A DNA stretch of 6,624 bases. Source: Desulfobacterales bacterium (GTDB lineage: Bacteria > Desulfobacterota > Desulfobacteria > Desulfobacterales > C00003106). This document shows positions 1 through 5,440 of this stretch, in pieces. The notes beneath the pieces are model-generated. The model saw only the letters and a program-made list of their open reading frames with translations. It had not been told where the DNA came from and searched no databases. Positions within the stretch are counted from its first letter, which is position 1. Each line of letters opens with the position of its first letter. The position numbers and the translations under genes were made by a program. Location of the stretch: positions 1 through 6,624 of the forward strand of contig DAOVGD010000194.1 of the NCBI GenBank assembly GCA_030672555.1, given 5' to 3'.

Positions 1-21
1 AATAGAAAAGGAGAATCTCCT

Positions 22-1971
22 ATGTTCACACCTTACGCCTGCCGCGAAGAAAAAATTATTGTCGACCGTAATATTATAGACAAGTACAGACTTTCCGCCT
101 GGGCCGAAAAGTTCAAACTCGGGACTGCCGGGTATAGAGACCTTTTGGATATCGAAGATATGCATAATCCTGAAGTTCCATTCAATACAGTAACTGTTGC
201 ATTGGTAGCATCTGCCAAGGCGGAGTTGATGCTCGAAGCAGGATTGAAGAGTAATCATGTAGGCGGGGAGGTGAGGTCTCATACCCAGGAGTTTATTAAT
301 CTGGTTGCCCGAATATATGCGGCTCATGGTATCAGCGTGCACCTCAGAGCCGGAGATGTAAAGACGACACCTATCTGGCTTTCTTCCTATGGGGTTTTCT
401 ATCATGAGCTTGATGCAGGCGGGAACTTTACTGCCTCTCACTCCCAGAACTTCAAGGGAGGATGGAAACCGATGAACGGAAGCGGGATGCAGCTCCTTGA
501 GATGGCAGATCGAATTGCGGAAAGAGTAAGAAAACTGGTAAAAAAGGCGTCTGAAGAGGGTTATGAAATTGTTTTAGCGCCTTCGGATTCAGACCTGATC
601 CGGCATGATTTTGATCCAGTCGATTCCTATGTAGCCATGTTGCATCAGATTATCCCGGCCTCACTCCTTGACACAGTCAAGAAGGCTGCTGAAAAGGGAT
701 TTCGAGTGGCGATTTCAACCGAAGGCGGCTCCATGGCCAAGACAAGCAGGATGGTCTTTGAACGCCTTTCCATGCCGTGCGGAGAGAGCGGAATAGTACG
801 ATATCTCCACGAAGAGGAACGCTCGGATTTTCATGGGATCGGTATCTTAGACGGAGAAAACTATGGGATTGATCCGGGGAAGTGGCAGATCTACAAAAAT
901 ATAGGGGCGCAGGAACTTTTAAGAAAAAGAGATGCTGATATAGTCTTCATCTGGGATGCTGACGGAGATCGCTTCAACATGGTAACCGTAACACCAGCGG
1001 AAAAGGCCGAGGCTGCTGCTGCCATTGGCCTGGAAACAGAACCATTAGACGAAACCCGAGCGCTTGTCTATTTCAAACCGAATCAGATCTACTTTATGCT
1101 GACCGCTGTCAAATTAGAAGCGCTGGCCGCCTCCGGTGTGCTTGGGGAGTACAATTGGATTATTGCCACCACCTATCCCACATCCAGGTCAATCGGAGAG
1201 CTTGCGCTGAGTTTTAACCAGCGATTTGGCGTTAACCTCAAGACATATCAGGTCCCGGTGGGGTTTAAACACTTCGGAAATGCGGTACGGGAGCTTGAGG
1301 CGCACTTGTCTTCAGGAAAAAAAGAGTTTGTTCTCACCGACGTACTTGGCAAAAAGCACAACATGGGATCTGCGCCGCGTATGATCATGATGGCTGAAGA
1401 GAGCGGAGGAGCGGCAATGGGGACTATTGAGTTTTATGAAAGCAAGAATCGCAGAAGCCGGAGCCTCGCGCTAAAGGAGAAGGACGGTATGCAGATAGGG
1501 GTTATGGCGCTTGCACTTGCGGCAAAACTGAAGCTGGAAAATAAGAGTTGCGCGGAATTTTACATGGAAAAGATTGCGGAGAACAATATCGTATACCGGT
1601 ACTATAACCGAACAGATGTCAAACTCTTTGATGAGTCCTTAAGGGGTGAAGCAAGGACTGCTGCCGAGGCGGCCGGCAATGAGCGCAAGGAGAAGATGGT
1701 CAACTTTTATCGTTCGCTTACAGATTTGGATCCGGAAAAAGCTCACAAGAAACTACAAGATGCGGTGGATGTGGAACTCCCTGAGATCAAAACTCTATTC
1801 TGGGCAGGGGATGGCACTTACATAGATTTTGGAGATATATGGTTCGGACTCAGGGCCTCCGGAACAGATGCGGTGCTTCGGTTCTATATAGAGGGGAAAG
1901 AGCGGGGGCGGCTTGATACGTTGAGTGAAGGATTTATAAACACCAGGGTAGATACTGGTGGGGATCATTGA
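22..1971 (+). CDS. alpha-D-phosphohexomutase (phosphoglucomutase/phosphomannomutase family), long form
   Basis: This cytoplasmic enzyme is expected to interconvert hexose 1- and 6-phosphates (glucose or mannose) through a phosphoserine and a bisphosphorylated intermediate, supplying sugar nucleotides or linking to glycolysis. All family signatures are present in order: the N-terminal GTAGYRD (residues 34-40), the catalytic serine loop TASHSQ (Ser139), the Mg-binding loop DADGDR (Asp312, Asp314, Asp316), a GFKH motif (414-417), the sugar-binding loop EESGG (459-463) and the phosphate-binding loop RASGTD (611-616). At 649 residues it is longer than typical bacterial members (about 450-580). About 150 residues separate the sugar- and phosphate-binding loops, so extra sequence sits before or in domain 4. 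The usual TASHNP is TASHSQ here, a departure just after the catalytic serine. An AGGAG eight bases before the ATG supports the start. The last codons and stop run into a 7-nt repeat array. Family is certain; substrate preference cannot be read from the sequence. Confidence 0.93.
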   Translation: MFTPYACREEKIIVDRNIIDKYRLSAWAEKFKLGTAGYRDLLDIEDMHNPEVPFNTVTVALVASAKAELMLEAGLKSNHVGGEVRSHTQEFINLVARIYAAHGISVHLRAGDVKTTPIWLSSYGVFYHELDAGGNFTASHSQNFKGGWKPMNGSGMQLLEMADRIAERVRKLVKKASEEGYEIVLAPSDSDLIRHDFDPVDSYVAMLHQIIPASLLDTVKKAAEKGFRVAISTEGGSMAKTSRMVFERLSMPCGESGIVRYLHEEERSDFHGIGILDGENYGIDPGKWQIYKNIGAQELLRKRDADIVFIWDADGDRFNMVTVTPAEKAEAAAAIGLETEPLDETRALVYFKPNQIYFMLTAVKLEALAASGVLGEYNWIIATTYPTSRSIGELALSFNQRFGVNLKTYQVPVGFKHFGNAVRELEAHLSSGKKEFVLTDVLGKKHNMGSAPRMIMMAEESGGAAMGTIEFYESKNRRSRSLALKEKDGMQIGVMALALAAKLKLENKSCAEFYMEKIAENNIVYRYYNRTDVKLFDESLRGEARTAAEAAGNERKEKMVNFYRSLTDLDPEKAHKKLQDAVDVELPEIKTLFWAGDGTYIDFGDIWFGLRASGTDAVLRFYIEGKERGRLDTLSEGFINTRVDTGGDH

Positions 1972-2136
1972 TCATTTATCATTGGGCATTTGTCATTGAA
2001 AATCGGATTAATTCTTATATCTTTATATCGTAAACCAAATGGACTTACAGCACATTACGTCTTAAAATTTGTAAGTCTGTCCAAATCTTAAATGAGAGAT
2101 GACAAATGTGAAATGATCAATGATCAATGATCATCT
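1963..2136. repeat. inverted-arm element built from 7-nt repeats, ATCATTK type
   Basis: The spacer between the convergent mutase and pyrK-like genes holds two arrays of 7-nt units in opposite orientation. The left array runs atcattg, atcattt, atcattg, ggcattt, gtcattg (1964-1998). The right array runs agagatg, acaaatg, tgaaatg, atcaatg, atcaatg, atcatct (2095-2136). The 15-mer gatcattgatcattt (1963-1977) recurs as its exact reverse complement at 2111-2125, and catttgtcat (1987-1996) recurs inverted at 2099-2108. The two pairs are offset by exactly seven bases, one unit. The core of about 95 nt contains a further inverted repeat at 2042-2077. The left array includes the mutase stop codon; the right array stops a few bases short of the pyrK-like stop. 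No ORF is credible here. It may be a small non-autonomous mobile element or a structured bidirectional 3'-end region; the sequence does not decide which. Confidence 0.7.
2042..2077. repeat. inner inverted repeat (8-bp stem) in convergent spacer
   Basis: The sequence gacttaca at 2042-2049 is the exact reverse complement of tgtaagtc at 2070-2077, with a 20-nt loop. It could form a hairpin in transcripts from either convergent gene. No T-run follows it on either strand, so it is not a canonical intrinsic terminator. Its central position inside the inverted heptad arms suggests it belongs to the same element. Confidence 0.5.
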
Positions 2137-2143
2137 TGAAGCT

Positions 2144-2956
2144 CTACCACTCGATCAATTTAGGATCAAATACCGGTCCCTCCATGCATACATGAAGGTA
2201 TTTGGAACCTTTTTTCGTTCCTTTGATGGCACATCCCAGACAGGCCCCGAATCCACAGGCCATAACAGCCTCCAGAGAGAACTGACACGGGATGTCGTGA
2301 GAGGCGGCGATCTGGTAAATCTCCTTCAACATCGGCTTGGGGCCGCATGCGTAGATGATATCCGGTCTCTCTCCGGATGCGAGTTCTTTTTCAAGGGGAG
2401 ATGTAACCAACCCTTTATACCCAAGGCTTCCATTTTCTGTGCTGAGCTTAATATCGACCCCCAATATTTGGAATGCCTCTTTGCAAAGGATGTCATCGGC
2501 AGCGCGACCTCCAAAAAAGAGAGTGCACCAGAATGGTCTGTTTCGCGCAATAAACTCAAGTACGGAGGTGAGATAGTAAAGAGGTGCTATGCCGATCCCC
2601 CCTGCTACCAAAAATACGTTTTGGAGGTCTTTTGGGCAGGTGAAACCATTACCAAGGGGTCCGAGTACGCTTAGATACTCTCCAGCCCTCAATTCCGACA
2701 AGATCTTCGTCCCTTTTCCCACCACCTTGTAAAGTATTTCGAATCCGCGAACATTACCCCCATCTTTTAACAGGTTATGAATAGAAAAAGGACGACGCAG
2801 CATGGGATCTATGGAATCACGAACACGAACCATAACGAACTGCCCGGGAGTTGCAGTGCGCGCTAATTCAGGTGCGGCAAGCCCCATTTTAAAATAGGAA
2901 GGCGCCTGCTCTTCGTTCCACAATATCTTGACAGTATCTTGTAATGGCATTGTCAT
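2144..2956 (-). CDS. pyrK: PyrK-type dihydroorotate dehydrogenase electron-transfer subunit (FAD/[2Fe-2S])
   Basis: Family members pass electrons from dihydroorotate oxidation at PyrD to NAD+ through FAD and a [2Fe-2S] cluster, in cytoplasmic pyrimidine synthesis. Residues 1-95 form the flavin-binding barrel with the RRPFSI motif (54-59). GPLGNGF follows at 99-105, then a nucleotide-binding fold with VAGGIGIAPL (117-126) and YACGP (202-206). The C-terminal cluster ligands are Cys234, Cys239, Cys242 and Cys257. Their 5/3/15 spacing and the CGFGACLGC context are the PyrK signature. The 270-residue length is normal. The first ATG is kept, with a weak GAG six bases before it; a second ATG two codons later is an alternative. 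No pyrD lies on either side within the window: upstream is a repeat spacer and yjbQ, downstream a repeat element and the convergent mutase. It could therefore serve a distant pyrD or another oxidoreductase; the family call is firm, the partner is not. Confidence 0.9.
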   Translation of the reverse strand: MTMPLQDTVKILWNEEQAPSYFKMGLAAPELARTATPGQFVMVRVRDSIDPMLRRPFSIHNLLKDGGNVRGFEILYKVVGKGTKILSELRAGEYLSVLGPLGNGFTCPKDLQNVFLVAGGIGIAPLYYLTSVLEFIARNRPFWCTLFFGGRAADDILCKEAFQILGVDIKLSTENGSLGYKGLVTSPLEKELASGERPDIIYACGPKPMLKEIYQIAASHDIPCQFSLEAVMACGFGACLGCAIKGTKKGSKYLHVCMEGPVFDPKLIEW

Positions 2957-3028
2957 AACTATCTCAATGTCGTTAATTTAAGATCGAAAAAAAGATCAAA
3001 GGCTTCCACCTATTTAATGTGCTTTGAA

Positions 3029-3231
3029 AAAATCCGAAATTCGAATATCGAAATCCGAAACAAATTCAAAAATTCAAATATCAAATGCTCAAAACATTAT
3101 TCAATCTTACGCAGTACTGTATTCTTTGCTAATCAAGAGCATGATATTCCCAATCATAATCATATCGTTTCGTATCTTGTATTTCGGTCATTTGAATTTG
3201 TTTCGAATTTAGTGCTTCGGGTTTCGAATTT
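3029..3231. repeat. inverted-arm element built from 7-nt repeats, GAAATTC type
   Basis: The 330-nt spacer between yjbQ and the pyrK-like gene (2957-3286) is mostly this element. The left arm (3029-3091) reads as about nine 7-nt units, including gaaattc, gaatatc, gaaatcc, gaaacaa and atatcaa. The right arm (3169-3231) reads as about nine units of complementary type, including ttcgtat, cttgtat, cgaattt, cgggttt and cgaattt. The 15-mer cgaaacaaattcaaa (3056-3070) recurs exactly inverted at 3191-3205, and aaattcgaa (3037-3045) recurs inverted at 3223-3231. The offsets between these pairs differ by seven bases, one unit. A core of about 77 nt (3092-3168) shows no clear signal. Open frames crossing it are artefacts of the repeat. 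The rest of the spacer (2957-3028 and 3232-3286) is AT-rich, and I could not identify a convincing promoter for the pyrK-like gene in it. Confidence 0.72.
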
Positions 3232-3286
3232 ATTAACTTACTTTTTGAAACTGTTCAGAGAAATTTTTCGTAACGTTGTTTTCATA

Positions 3287-3706
3287 CTATTCACTAAGTA
3301 TCTGTGCCAAGATACGCCTTGTTCTGGGGCGGTTGTCAAAGTCGAGCAGAACAATCTGTTGCCAGGTGCCCAACATGAGGCCGCCTTCAGATATCGGCAC
3401 ATTCAGAGAAGGGCCTATGAGGGCTGCGCGGACGTGAGAATATCCGTTTCCGTCTCCCCAGCGCTTATCGTGTGCATAAGGAATCCCCTTGGGTGCAGCC
3501 CGTTCAATAGCGTCCTTCAAATCCTGAATGACCCCGCTTTCGAATTCAATTGTGGTAAGTGCACCGGTTGAACCTGGTACAAAAAGAAGACACGTACCGG
3601 TTTTTACCTGGTATTTTCTGACAATATCGGTGACTATCGGGGTGATATCAAGGATATCGGTATCTCCTGTCGTCTCTATCTGTATGATATCGGATATAAA
3701 TTTCAT
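3287..3706 (-). CDS. yjbQ: YjbQ/UPF0047 family protein
   Basis: This is a small cytoplasmic protein of the conserved YjbQ (UPF0047) family. E. coli YjbQ has been linked to a secondary thiamine phosphate synthase activity, but the physiological role of the family is unsettled. The 139-residue length is typical and all hallmarks are visible: GSTGALTTIE (45-54, the family's STAALTINE region), an acidic stretch D62 and E68, His79 followed by WGDGNGYSH (83-91), GPSLNVPI (98-105) and the family-defining LGTWQQI (112-118), then LDFDNRPRTRR near the C terminus. The His and Asp residues around the GDGN.H motif are probably the conserved metal or ligand site. A strong GGAGG (3711-3715 on the opposite strand) precedes the ATG by four bases and fixes the start. 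The 5' leader contains a 7-nt repeat array (3731-3758). Nothing in the neighbourhood ties it to thiamine synthesis. Confidence 0.93.
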   Translation of the reverse strand: MKFISDIIQIETTGDTDILDITPIVTDIVRKYQVKTGTCLLFVPGSTGALTTIEFESGVIQDLKDAIERAAPKGIPYAHDKRWGDGNGYSHVRAALIGPSLNVPISEGGLMLGTWQQIVLLDFDNRPRTRRILAQILSE

Positions 3707-3730
3707 ATTTCCTCCGGTGAGTCATCTGAT

Positions 3731-3758
3731 AACTCATAGCTCGCAACACGTAACTTGA
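3731..3758. repeat. short 7-nt repeat array, AACTCGC type
   Basis: Four consecutive 7-nt units (aactcat, agctcgc, aacacgt, aacttga) share an AACTCGY-like consensus just upstream of yjbQ. A single further aactcgt unit lies at 4031-4037. No inverted partner array is evident, so this may be one half of, or a remnant of, an element like those at 1963-2136 and 3029-3231. Confidence 0.5.
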
Positions 3759-3835
3759 TAGTATAGGAATTTCCATTTTATGCCTAATGAATTCAGTACC
3801 ATAGAATAGATGAGTAAAAAGTGCCTAAAGTTGTG

Positions 3836-3852
3836 GTACGCCTTCGGCGTGC
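3836..3852. repeat. hairpin with CCTTCGG apex
   Basis: Bases 3836-3842 pair with 3846-3852 (one G-U) around a TTC loop, with core acgccttcggcgt. It is the first member of the GC-rich palindrome cluster inside the 15-bp inverted repeat. No T-run follows, so it is not a standard terminator. Confidence 0.6.
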
Positions 3853-3900
3853 TATAGATCTTCAGGGCTTGGTTATAACTTCAGATAGAAGCAAAATGAG

Positions 3901-3916
3901 TCCCGCCTTGGCGGGA
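3901..3916. repeat. hairpin tcccgcc/ggcggga
   Basis: A perfect 7-bp palindrome, tcccgcc (3901-3907) and ggcggga (3910-3916), is separated by TT. In practice it would fold with about a 4-nt loop. It is the most stable hairpin in the cluster. Neither strand has an adjacent run of five or more T residues, so intrinsic termination is doubtful. Confidence 0.6.
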
Positions 3917-3945
3917 TTGTATGGTAAAAAAAATTAAAATTGGCA

Positions 3946-3958
3946 GCGCCGAAGGCGC
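3946..3958. repeat. hairpin gcgcc-gaa-ggcgc
   Basis: A perfect 5-bp stem with a GAA loop. Its core is the reverse complement of the CCTTCGG apex of the 3836-3852 hairpin, so the two hairpins are inverted relatives. A degraded relative, gcgccgaagctgcgc, lies at 4015-4029 outside the 15-bp inverted repeat. Confidence 0.6.
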
Positions 3959-4091
3959 ATTCCTTAACTTTAGGCACTTTAATATACCTTAGCTCACTTT
4001 AGGCACTTATGTCCGCGCCGAAGCTGCGCTAACTCGTACGATACGATAAAGCGTTTCCAAATGCAAGGAGGTGTCTCAGGAAGCGGTTCTT

Positions 4092-4120
4092 AAAAGCTCT
4101 TGACTTGAAAAAGGGCTTTT
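4092..4120. repeat. 8-bp inverted repeat upstream of cvpA
   Basis: The sequence aaaagctc (4092-4099) pairs with gggctttt (4113-4120) with one G-U, around a 13-nt loop. On the plus strand the descending arm ends in TTTT, giving a weak terminator-like shape. No upstream plus-strand gene in this spacer would need it, so its role is open. Confidence 0.35.
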
Positions 4121-4202
4121 GTTACTTCCATCGATAGTTATGATTGTTTGTCATGATCTGATTGTTTCGAAAGGCACGGTTCATGGCTGAAAGGTTATTT
4201 CC

Positions 4203-4724
4203 ATGAATACGTTAGATATTATTATCTGCGTTATATTAGGTTACTGTTTTGTTAGGGGTATATTCAGGGGGATTATCAGTGAGTTTGCATCAATTATCGG
4301 TGTCTTTGTAGGTCTTTATGGAGCCTATACCTTTTATCCTTCCCTTGCTGATAAACTCTCTATTTTGATTCCTAGTACTGCACACCAGAACATAGCGGCT
4401 TTCCTCTTGATCTTTTGTGCAATCCTGTTTGCCGCTGGTTTGCTCGGAAACTTGATCCGATATATACTCAAGGTCGCTTTTATTGGCTGGGTAGACCGTA
4501 TTACCGGTAGTTTATTCGGAATTACCAAAGGTATTTTGATAGCCTCGGTAGTCCTTTTAGCACTCACCGCTTTTCTTCCCAAGAAGGCTCCTATTATTAA
4601 GAAATCGGTGCTGGCTCCCTATGTTATCCATATTTCAAACGAGTTGGTTGCGATAGTGCCTAACAAGCTCCATGAATATTTCAAAGAGAACTTAAAGGAA
4701 CTGGAAGAGGCTTGGATACGATAA
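4203..4724 (+). CDS. cvpA: CvpA family inner-membrane protein
   Basis: This is a small integral membrane protein of the CvpA (colicin V production) family. In E. coli cvpA was found through colicin V export and sits upstream of purF; its molecular activity remains unclear. Four hydrophobic segments are visible at about residues 2-18, 24-46, 61-83 and 103-125. A charged C-terminal tail (about 126-173) ends in a short Glu/Lys-rich helix. Family hallmarks are the N-terminal NTLDIIICVILGYCFVRGIFRG pattern (G19, R22, G23) and the DRITGSLFG..KG block (98-110). The 173-residue length is normal. AAAGG (4190-4194) lies eight bases before the ATG. A 7-codon reading frame (4183-4206) overlaps the start as ATGA. 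The gene overlaps mazG by 13 nt, so the two are almost certainly one transcript, although no functional link between the products is established. Confidence 0.9.
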   Translation: MNTLDIIICVILGYCFVRGIFRGIISEFASIIGVFVGLYGAYTFYPSLADKLSILIPSTAHQNIAAFLLIFCAILFAAGLLGNLIRYILKVAFIGWVDRITGSLFGITKGILIASVVLLALTAFLPKKAPIIKKSVLAPYVIHISNELVAIVPNKLHEYFKENLKELEEAWIR

Positions 4725-5428
4725 AACCACCTGCCATTGGGACCACAATTGATACACTCGCCGAGCTGGTAAGGCTCCTTCGAAGCGAAAAGGGGTGCCC
4801 CTGGGATCAAAAACAGACACCTGAGACTATAAAGAAATATCTTATGGAGGAGGCATATGAGGTAATGGAGGCATTGGAGGATGGATCTCCTGCTCAGGTC
4901 TGCGGGGAGCTGGGAGACCTTTTATTCCAACTTGTCTTTTTGGCGTGCCTGTATGAGGAAAAAGGGACCTTTTCCATGCAGGATGTGGTTCGGGTCGTAA
5001 CAGAAAAGATGATACGGCGTCATCCCCATGTTTTTGGTGATAAAGAGGTGCGGGATGCTGAAGAGGTCAAGGCAAACTGGCACAAGATAAAGCTGGCGGA
5101 GAAAGGAGACAGAGAATCAAAATCACTCCTCGACTCTGTCCCCCGGAACCTTCCTGCCTTGATGCGAGCGCACCGCATAACCGAACGTGCCGCTCGATCC
5201 GGATTCGTCTTCCCTGATGTTTCCGGTATCTTTGCCGAAGTAGATAATGCCATTTCAAAACTTAAAAAGTCGGCAGAGAAAAACGAGGAAGAAAAAGTCC
5301 CCGAAGAGCTTGGAGATCTTCTTCTGAAGGTGGTAGTCCTTGGGCGTTTATTAGGGGCACACTCAGAAACAGCCCTTGATCAAGCGCTCCAGCGTTTCAT
5401 TAAAAAATTCCGTAGAAAAATGGAGTAA
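4712..5428 (+). CDS. mazG: MazG-type nucleoside triphosphate pyrophosphohydrolase, C-terminal site degenerate
   Basis: MazG enzymes hydrolyse (d)NTPs to NMP and pyrophosphate; they clean nucleotide pools and in E. coli affect (p)ppGpp. Two MazG domains are present. Domain 1 has GCPWDQKQT (28-36), EEAYE (46-50), ELGD (66-69) and RRHPHVFGD (102-110), so its metal-binding ExxE...ExxD set is intact. Domain 2 (about 150-238) keeps EELGD (198-202), but the expected first acidic motif is replaced by VDNAISK (177-183). It also ends at FIKKFRRKME, without the tail of roughly 30 residues seen in E. coli MazG. The 238 residues compare with about 263 in E. coli. The start is taken as TTG, 13 nt inside cvpA; no in-frame ATG or GTG lies before the conserved GCPWD region. 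A purine-rich stretch (4694-4710) precedes the TTG, but its best AAGG and GAGG cores are not ideally spaced. Translational coupling to cvpA is likely. Confidence 0.9.
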   Translation: MDTIKPPAIGTTIDTLAELVRLLRSEKGCPWDQKQTPETIKKYLMEEAYEVMEALEDGSPAQVCGELGDLLFQLVFLACLYEEKGTFSMQDVVRVVTEKMIRRHPHVFGDKEVRDAEEVKANWHKIKLAEKGDRESKSLLDSVPRNLPALMRAHRITERAARSGFVFPDVSGIFAEVDNAISKLKKSAEKNEEEKVPEELGDLLLKVVVLGRLLGAHSETALDQALQRFIKKFRRKME

Positions 5429-5440
5429 TGGTTACTAACT

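Larger units (their letters stand above)
3818..3980. repeat. 15-bp inverted repeat enclosing hairpin cluster; third copy at 3996-4008
   Basis: The sequence aaagtgcctaaagtt at 3818-3832 is exactly inverted at 3966-3980 (aactttaggcacttt). A third, 13-nt copy in the second orientation lies at 3996-4008 (actttaggcactt). The enclosed region of about 133 nt contains three short GC-rich palindromes and no credible ORF. The terminal repeats plus non-coding interior resemble a MITE-like non-autonomous element, but no target-site duplication was recognised. The rest of the 496-nt spacer holds the AACTCGC array (3731-3758), a decayed-looking hairpin (4015-4029), an isolated strong Shine-Dalgarno match (4065-4073) and an 8-bp inverted repeat (4092-4120). 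Confidence 0.65.

Noticed and set aside
10..20. Palindrome ggagaatctcc covering the mutase Shine-Dalgarno
   Set aside because: It could in principle sequester the ribosome site, but the stem is only 4-5 bp with a 1-3 nt loop, and too little upstream sequence is visible to judge.
1964..2136. CRISPR or simple microsatellite
   Set aside because: Units are 7 nt, degenerate, without spacers, and arranged in opposed arms; this fits neither class.
2120..2674. Plus-strand open frame of 184 codons
   Set aside because: It is antisense to the pyrK-like gene, which has intact FAD and cluster motifs. The plus-strand frame starts inside the repeat arm and shows no recognisable domain.
3017..3571. Plus-strand open frame of 184 codons
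   Set aside because: It runs through the GAAATTC repeat element and then antisense to yjbQ. Its residue content is repeat-like and has no family motif; the opposite-strand gene has all the YjbQ signatures.
3760..3765. Possible -10 box (TATACT on the minus strand) for yjbQ
   Set aside because: The hexamer is good, but no acceptable -35 lies 16-18 nt upstream, so a sigma70 promoter cannot be supported.
3818..3980. Complete insertion sequence
   Set aside because: The interior of about 133 nt has no transposase ORF, and no target duplication was recognised.
4100..4144. Possible cvpA promoter hexamers TTGACT (4100-4105) and TATGAT (4139-4144)
   Set aside because: They are about 33 nt apart, far outside promoter spacing, and neither has a good partner at 16-18 nt.
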